Shown here in pieces: positions 7,001 to 10,475 of a stretch of DNA of 10,475 bases. Location: NCBI GenBank assembly GCA_003501385.1, contig DNPN01000262.1:4486-14960 (forward strand), given 5' to 3'. Within the stretch, counting starts at the first letter, position 1; every line of letters starts with the position of its first letter. The notes under the pieces were generated by a model. That model was not told where the DNA came from and searched no databases. It saw only the letters and a program-made list of their open reading frames with translations. Made by a program: the position numbers and the translations under genes. This DNA is from Rhizobium sp. Its GTDB lineage: Bacteria > Pseudomonadota > Alphaproteobacteria > Rhizobiales > Rhizobiaceae.

Positions 7001-10000
7001 GAATGCGTTGAACCGTGGCATCAAGATAGTCGCGCATGACTTCCGGTGGGAAATCCTCGCCATTGAAGCTGCTTTTCCAGCCACCAAGATGGTCATCGTC
7101 CGCCACAGCCTGTGGCCCGTCGGCATAGGCCATATCAAAGGTGGCTTGCCAATCGTCGATGCCATCATCAGACGTATCCGAACCATCACTGACCACAGCG
7201 AAGGCGATCAGGCGCTTGCTGGCCGGGTCATCATCATCCTGATGCACAATCACAGCGGCTTGACGCACCTTGTCGTGGCTTTCAAGGGCCGCTTCGATCT
7301 CTCCCAGCTCAATGCGCACACCACGCAGTTTGATTTGGGAATCCATGCGTCCACGATACTCAATCACGCCATCGGCTCGAAAGCGGGCCAGATCTCCGGT
7401 TCGGTACATCTGCCCCTGATGGTCATTGCGAAACGGGTCCGGCAAAAACCGCTCCCGAGTCAGATCAGGGCGATTGAGATAGCCTTTGGCCACTTGCACC
7501 CCGCCGATATACAACTCGCCAATCACGCCCACCGGTACGGGCTTGAGATCGCCATCCAGAATATAAATCGAGGTATTGGCCACAGGGCGGCCAATGGGCA
7601 CGATCACATCATCATCCGGGCTACAGGCCCAATAGGTGACATCCACCGCAGCTTCGGTCGGACCATAAAGATTGTGCAGTGCGCAATGCTGAAGACTGGA
7701 GAAAAACTGCCGGGCAAGCGTGGCAGGCAAAGCCTCGCCGCTGCACATGACCTGCCGCAGACTGCCACAACGGCTGGCAAAGCCGGGCCGCGCCAGCGCA
7801 ATCTCCAGAATGGACGGCACGAAATGCAAGGTCGTGACCCCTTGCCGCTCAATGATCTCGCCCAGATAATCCGGATCGGCATGGCGGTCCGGCGCGGCAA
7901 TCACCATGGTTGCGCCCACCATCAGCGGCCAGCACAACTCCCAGACCGAAACATCAAAACCAAAGGGTGTTTTGTGCAACACCTTGTCATCCGGGGTCAG
8001 ATGGTAGGCTTCCTGCATCCATAACAAACGGTTGACGATACCGGCATGGGTATTGAGCACCCCTTTCGGGCGGCCCGTGGAGCCGGACGTGTAAATCAGA
8101 TAGGCCAGATCGCCCCCGCGTGGCTCGTCGCTCAACGCAGGTGTGGCGGCAATGGCTGGCCAATCATCATCCAGAACAATGATGCGGGCCGCCGTATCGG
8201 GCAGGGTCTGGCGCAATGCCCGTGTCGTGAGAACAACGGGTGGACGGGCATCGTCCACCATCGCCTCAATCCGGGCGGCGGGATAGGATGGATCAAGCGG
8301 CAGATAGGCCGCACCTGCCCTCATGACGCCTTGAATAGCCACAACCAGTTCCAGCGATCGCTGCAGATAAAGCCCGACAATATCATTGGCCCTGACACCC
8401 GATGCCACCAGAAAGGCGGCAAGCTTGCCAGCGCGTTCCTTCAGTCCGGCATAGGTCAAGCGCTCATCGCCAAACACAAGGGCCGTGGCCGAGGGTGTTC
8501 TGTCGCATTGCGCCGTGATCAGATCATGCAGGGGGCGATGGGCATCGGGATAGGCGCGGTGTGTATCGTTCCATGTTTCGATCACAAGCCGCCTTGCCGC
8601 CGCATCCAGCACGGGCAAATCACGAATGGGCTTTTCGGGTGCCTGCGCCACAGCTTCCAGCAGGGTTTGCCAGCTGTCCATCATGCGCCGCACAGTGCTC
8701 TGTTCAAACACAACGCTGTTGAACTCAACCTCGATCAGAAGCTGATCGCCCTGATCAATGGCACCAATCCACAAATCGAATTTCGAGCCGCCATTTCGAA
8801 CACCAGAACTGTCCTCAATGGTGAAGTTTTCCGTCGCCGGCATATTGCGCAAGGGCAGAAGATTGAGGCAAACCTGAAACAGCGGGTTCATGCTCAAATA
8901 GCGTTCCGGGGCCACCGCCTCCACCACGGCTTCAAACGGCACATCCTGATGGGCTTGAGCCTCGGTCACACTCTCGCGCACATCTTTGAGAAAATCGACA
9001 AAACGTTGGTTGCCATCAATATCTGCCTTATAGACAAGCGTGTTGACAAAGAGGCCAATCAGCGGCTCGATTTCTACCCGCGTGCGATTGCTCACGGGCG
9101 AGCCGACAGCAATTCTGTTTTGCCCTGTATAGCGGTGGAGCATCACCTGAAGGGCCGCCAACAAGACCGCAAACAGGCTCACACCCTTGCTTTTGCACAG
9201 GTCGGCCAGCTTTTGGCGCAGCGCAACCGGCATGGCAAAGACAAAGTCATCGCCCATAAACGACTGGACCGGCGGCCGGGGATGATCCAATGGCAGATCA
9301 CTCGGCTCCACATCCGCCAGTTTTTCGCGCCAATATTGCAAGGAAGGATGGTTCTTCAGGTCACTCAGCTCCCGGCTCTGCCATTCTGAAAAATCAGCAT
9401 ATTGGATCGCCAGCGGCGCAAATGGCGATGACTGCCCTGCGGCAAAAGCATCGTAGAACCGCAACAATTCCTGCCAGAACAGGCCAAGCGACCAACCATC
9501 AATGGCAATATGATGGGCCAAAAGCAGGATAACCTGCTGCTCATCCGCCAAACGGTAGGCAGTAAGCCGGAAAATCGGCCCCTTTTCGAGATCAAAAGGA
9601 ATCCGGGTGCGCTGTGCAATATCAGCCTGAAGGGCGGCATCCTGGCCCTCCACCAGATGGCGAAGGTCGACCAGCAACACGGGCAGTGACCCATGTCCGG
9701 CAATCTCCTGCCACGCCTCACCCTCGGCCTGGCCAATGGTTGTGCGCAACACATCGTGGCGCATGACCATGGCATCCACCGATTGCTGGAGAATGGCAAA
9801 ATCCATGCGACCCTTGAGGTTGATGGTGATTGCCACATTATAGGCGGCACTGCCCGGCACCATCTGATCCAGAAACCAGAGGCGGCGCTGGGCAAAGGAC
9901 AGGGGAATACGCCCACCGCCCTGTCGCTGCGAAATCTGGTTGTGCTGTGACCCGGACGACTTGCCCTTGAGCTTTTCCAGCAGCAGCCGCTTTTTGTCGT

Positions 10001-10034
10001 CGATCAGGCTGTCGCTAAGGTTCTGTACGTTCAT
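4062..10034 (-). CDS. nonribosomal peptide synthetase, C-A(Ser)-MT-PCP-C
   Basis: A 1,990-residue NRPS that adds one methylated amino acid, probably serine. Domains in order: condensation (about 42-470; SFAQRRLWFLDQ, active-site HHIAIDG at 174-180, IGLFVNTLV), of LCL appearance. Adenylation (about 500-930 and 1365-1405): YTSGSTGRPKG, FDVSVWE 693-699, NLYGPTE 788-794, YRTGDL 877-882, and catalytic Lys1401 in NGKLNR. Pocket residues D694, V695, W698, H737, M763, S765, L789, V797, D798 and K1401 give DVWHMSLVDK, one residue from the EntF serine code. A SAM methyltransferase (about 985-1330; VLEIGVGTG 1019-1027, VVFNSVVQYFP 1088-1098) is inserted between A8 and A9, as in N-methylating modules. 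The carrier domain (about 1425-1492) has FFELGGDSI, phosphopantetheine Ser1458. The terminal condensation-like domain (about 1532-1960) has SFLCLDG (1668-1674) where HHxxxDG is expected. Start ATG at 10034 has a GAGG ribosome binding site 7 bases upstream. The gene follows a PCP-ending gene by 4 bases and overlaps the AT-AT-ER gene by 4, so it is part of one operon. There is no thioesterase. Confidence 0.95.
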   Translation of the reverse strand: MNVQNLSDSLIDDKKRLLLEKLKGKSSGSQHNQISQRQGGGRIPLSFAQRRLWFLDQMVPGSAAYNVAITINLKGRMDFAILQQSVDAMVMRHDVLRTTIGQAEGEAWQEIAGHGSLPVLLVDLRHLVEGQDAALQADIAQRTRIPFDLEKGPIFRLTAYRLADEQQVILLLAHHIAIDGWSLGLFWQELLRFYDAFAAGQSSPFAPLAIQYADFSEWQSRELSDLKNHPSLQYWREKLADVEPSDLPLDHPRPPVQSFMGDDFVFAMPVALRQKLADLCKSKGVSLFAVLLAALQVMLHRYTGQNRIAVGSPVSNRTRVEIEPLIGLFVNTLVYKADIDGNQRFVDFLKDVRESVTEAQAHQDVPFEAVVEAVAPERYLSMNPLFQVCLNLLPLRNMPATENFTIEDSSGVRNGGSKFDLWIGAIDQGDQLLIEVEFNSVVFEQSTVRRMMDSWQTLLEAVAQAPEKPIRDLPVLDAAARRLVIETWNDTHRAYPDAHRPLHDLITAQCDRTPSATALVFGDERLTYAGLKERAGKLAAFLVASGVRANDIVGLYLQRSLELVVAIQGVMRAGAAYLPLDPSYPAARIEAMVDDARPPVVLTTRALRQTLPDTAARIIVLDDDWPAIAATPALSDEPRGGDLAYLIYTSGSTGRPKGVLNTHAGIVNRLLWMQEAYHLTPDDKVLHKTPFGFDVSVWELCWPLMVGATMVIAAPDRHADPDYLGEIIERQGVTTLHFVPSILEIALARPGFASRCGSLRQVMCSGEALPATLARQFFSSLQHCALHNLYGPTEAAVDVTYWACSPDDDVIVPIGRPVANTSIYILDGDLKPVPVGVIGELYIGGVQVAKGYLNRPDLTRERFLPDPFRNDHQGQMYRTGDLARFRADGVIEYRGRMDSQIKLRGVRIELGEIEAALESHDKVRQAAVIVHQDDDDPASKRLIAFAVVSDGSDTSDDGIDDWQATFDMAYADGPQAVADDDHLGGWKSSFNGEDFPPEVMRDYLDATVQRILARKPQRVLEIGVGTGLIMRRVAPYCQAYLGTDISKTGLSFIQQRLVEQQPELAHVVLKQAAADDLAALGDEHFDLVVFNSVVQYFPDLAYLNTVLTGLLDRLSPGGAIYMGDIRNLETLPDFQAELEMSRLGPNARIADLKRRLSQHAEKELVIDPCFFSRLKQEEPRIGHLEVELRRGRRSDEMTRFRYDVTLVRDVQTAEVPQIQLVWGRDIVALDQIEHHLAHAGDQLVAVLGITNERLALTKALMAALNSADDSESLADLSYRIWGLRALNGDIDLALDPESWWLFAQRRGWRAVVAPMPKAVSGDYAVVLLPPGRSVQPISEWPQYGHLLSRPSTELATTPARNRTVSVSTGQLRSYLADRLPSHMCPASFVLVPAFPVTSNGKLNRGALHALVPPPEDRSAIRRAPQTATEKALSEVWSEVLGVDVLDAEANFFELGGDSIRSVQVVSKALNRGIELTPQMIFRYDSLAALATIVDKTSESVPAATIPIVEAGHALPVAVKADTVPDAAFGQVVDSYALTPFQTFALHYLLKHRTPGLFQVHRCTTVATSSATEAVFRRALREQIATHPILRTAFDWSGDVPRQIVYDTVEEELVMEDWRSRSPSEQDAALEAYLEADRQRGIEPETPGAMRYFLAEIDNETSLCVMSFSFLCLDGWSYNLLTDELLERLDALNNGRPYDPPAAMAFRRFVEHVNRQDLDAARRYWLERTSGFERTARLPCRDRATLPSSTVRYARQFVSLVPSVSLALRDAAKQRHVPLNAFFQAAWSAVIAAMTGNIDVVHGVLLAGRSSGPSGVETMVGPSLSILPLRNLLEPTRPLGVFLAEVLNGLVELSQHELIGLDKALDWAQLPPLTPPSQSYLVFQNVGTHNSERFGAGYFFSKLGYPLRVDVFPTEAISLHISYDQTQFDDQSVAGLLAAFRAVVERLAAHSTGTVSTLLEIAQASAARAKAGAIVREGAARISDVRAASAV

Positions 10035-10038
10035 GGTC

Positions 10039-10475
10039 TTACCTCGTTTCGTTCAACAGCGAGAGAATGGTTTCTTCCGGCAGGGCATCGATGCCATCGA
10101 TGACTTCCAGCTCAAGCATTTCGGCCATTTCGGTGACGCTGCGCGCCTTGAACAACTCATCCAGCTTGAGCGGGATGGGCAGAGCCTGCTTCAGCCGTGA
10201 GCTGATTTGCAGCGCCAGAATGGAATCTCCGCCAAGGTCAAGAAAATCATCCTGACGTCGAACCGTCGCCTGTCCCAGCACGTCGCGCCAAGCTTCTGCC
10301 ACCATGCGTTGAAAGCCATTGGCCCATTCTTCCGCATCCGTCTCGGCTGACTCCTCCTTGGCGGGAGGTGGCAATGCCACGGTGTCACGCTCCGGCAGAT
10401 CCACTGACCTCGGCGCTGGCACCAGTCCCGGCTCTGCGACGGGTTGCACGAGCGACGGGCTCGGCCCATCCGGCT
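10039..10475 (-). CDS. C-terminal end of a large NRPS (or PKS/NRPS) protein ending in a carrier domain, partial
   Basis: The frame is open to the right edge of the window, so this is the last 144 or so residues of a larger protein; a GTG at 10449 lies inside it and should not be taken as the start. The visible part is a Pro/Glu/Ala-rich linker (about 45 residues), then a carrier domain with DDFLDLGGDSILALQ. The phosphopantetheine-attachment Ser is encoded at 10224-10222. The LGGDSI-ALQ form is typical of peptidyl carrier domains rather than PKS ACPs. After it comes a short helical tail ending in LPEETILSLLNETR, which could act as a docking element. The TAA stop at 10041-10039 lies 4 bases before the NRPS start, and the AGG codon just before the stop is part of that gene's ribosome binding site, so the two are coupled. 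The chain on this PCP is probably the donor for the N-terminal C domain of the next protein. The catalytic domain before the linker is out of view. Confidence 0.88.
   Translation of the reverse strand, partial: PDGPSPSLVQPVAEPGLVPAPRSVDLPERDTVALPPPAKEESAETDAEEWANGFQRMVAEAWRDVLGQATVRRQDDFLDLGGDSILALQISSRLKQALPIPLKLDELFKARSVTEMAEMLELEVIDGIDALPEETILSLLNETR
10042..10045 (-). promoter_or_regulatory. Shine-Dalgarno of the NRPS gene
   Basis: GAGG on the minus strand, 7 bases upstream of the ATG at 10034. It overlaps the last sense codon of the upstream carrier-protein gene. This supports the chosen NRPS start and translational coupling between the two genes. Confidence 0.65.

Noticed and set aside
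6984..8024. A 346-codon open frame on the plus strand
   Set aside because: It lies opposite conserved A-domain and MT motifs and has the same shadow-type composition; no domain is recognisable.
8046..9389. A 447-codon open frame on the plus strand opposite the NRPS
   Set aside because: It is antisense to well-supported C and A domains, and its translation resembles no protein and is rich in His, Gln and Ile as expected from the reverse complement of this coding sequence.

Overview
The window is the 3' part of a biosynthetic operon read entirely from the minus strand, plus the first genes beyond its end. Standalone acyltransferases fused to a PfaD-type flavin enoyl reductase, next to multidomain NRPS genes, indicate a trans-AT polyketide/nonribosomal peptide hybrid cluster. 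No ketosynthase lies inside the window, so the PKS part is inferred. The organism is probably an alphaproteobacterium, perhaps a marine member of the Hyphomicrobiales. This rests on moderate GC content, the DUF2267 protein at the left (which looks like rhizobial-type homologues) and general codon choice. The taxonomic call is tentative.

Layout in the direction of transcription (right to left). (1) 10475-10039: the C-terminal end of a large protein, a Pro/Glu-rich linker and a peptidyl carrier domain; it continues beyond the window. (2) 10034-4062: a 1,990-residue NRPS with order C - A(Ser) interrupted by a methyltransferase - PCP - terminal C-like domain. The pocket code reads DVWHMSLVDK, a serine code. 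(3) 4065-826: a 1,079-residue AT - AT - ER protein, overlapping the NRPS stop by 4 bases. (4) 813-766: an intrinsic terminator that ends the operon. (5) 683-264: a DUF2267 protein with its own ribosome binding site, probably not part of the pathway. (6) 193-86: a possible very small Cys-rich ORF. Bases 1-85 are AT-rich and hold no gene or hairpin that I can defend.

How the genes probably work together: the upstream protein carries the growing chain on its C-terminal PCP. The N-terminal C domain of the NRPS condenses that chain with a serine that is methylated (most likely N-methylated) on its PCP. The terminal C-like domain then receives or modifies the chain. The AT-AT-ER protein would act in trans on carrier proteins elsewhere in the assembly line: one AT-like domain probably hydrolyses stalled acyl groups, the other loads extender units, and the ER reduces enoyl intermediates if it is active.

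The most interesting points are departures from family consensus. The terminal C domain has lost both His of HHxxxDG (it reads SFLCLDG). The ER has Trp where the SGGHTD motif has His. The first AT lacks the carboxylate-binding Arg, and the second AT has Ala in place of Phe in GAFHS. A very strong Shine-Dalgarno sits inside the AT-AT-ER gene exactly at the start of the second AT, suggesting either a recent gene fusion or two protein products from one gene. No thioesterase or other release domain is present in the window.
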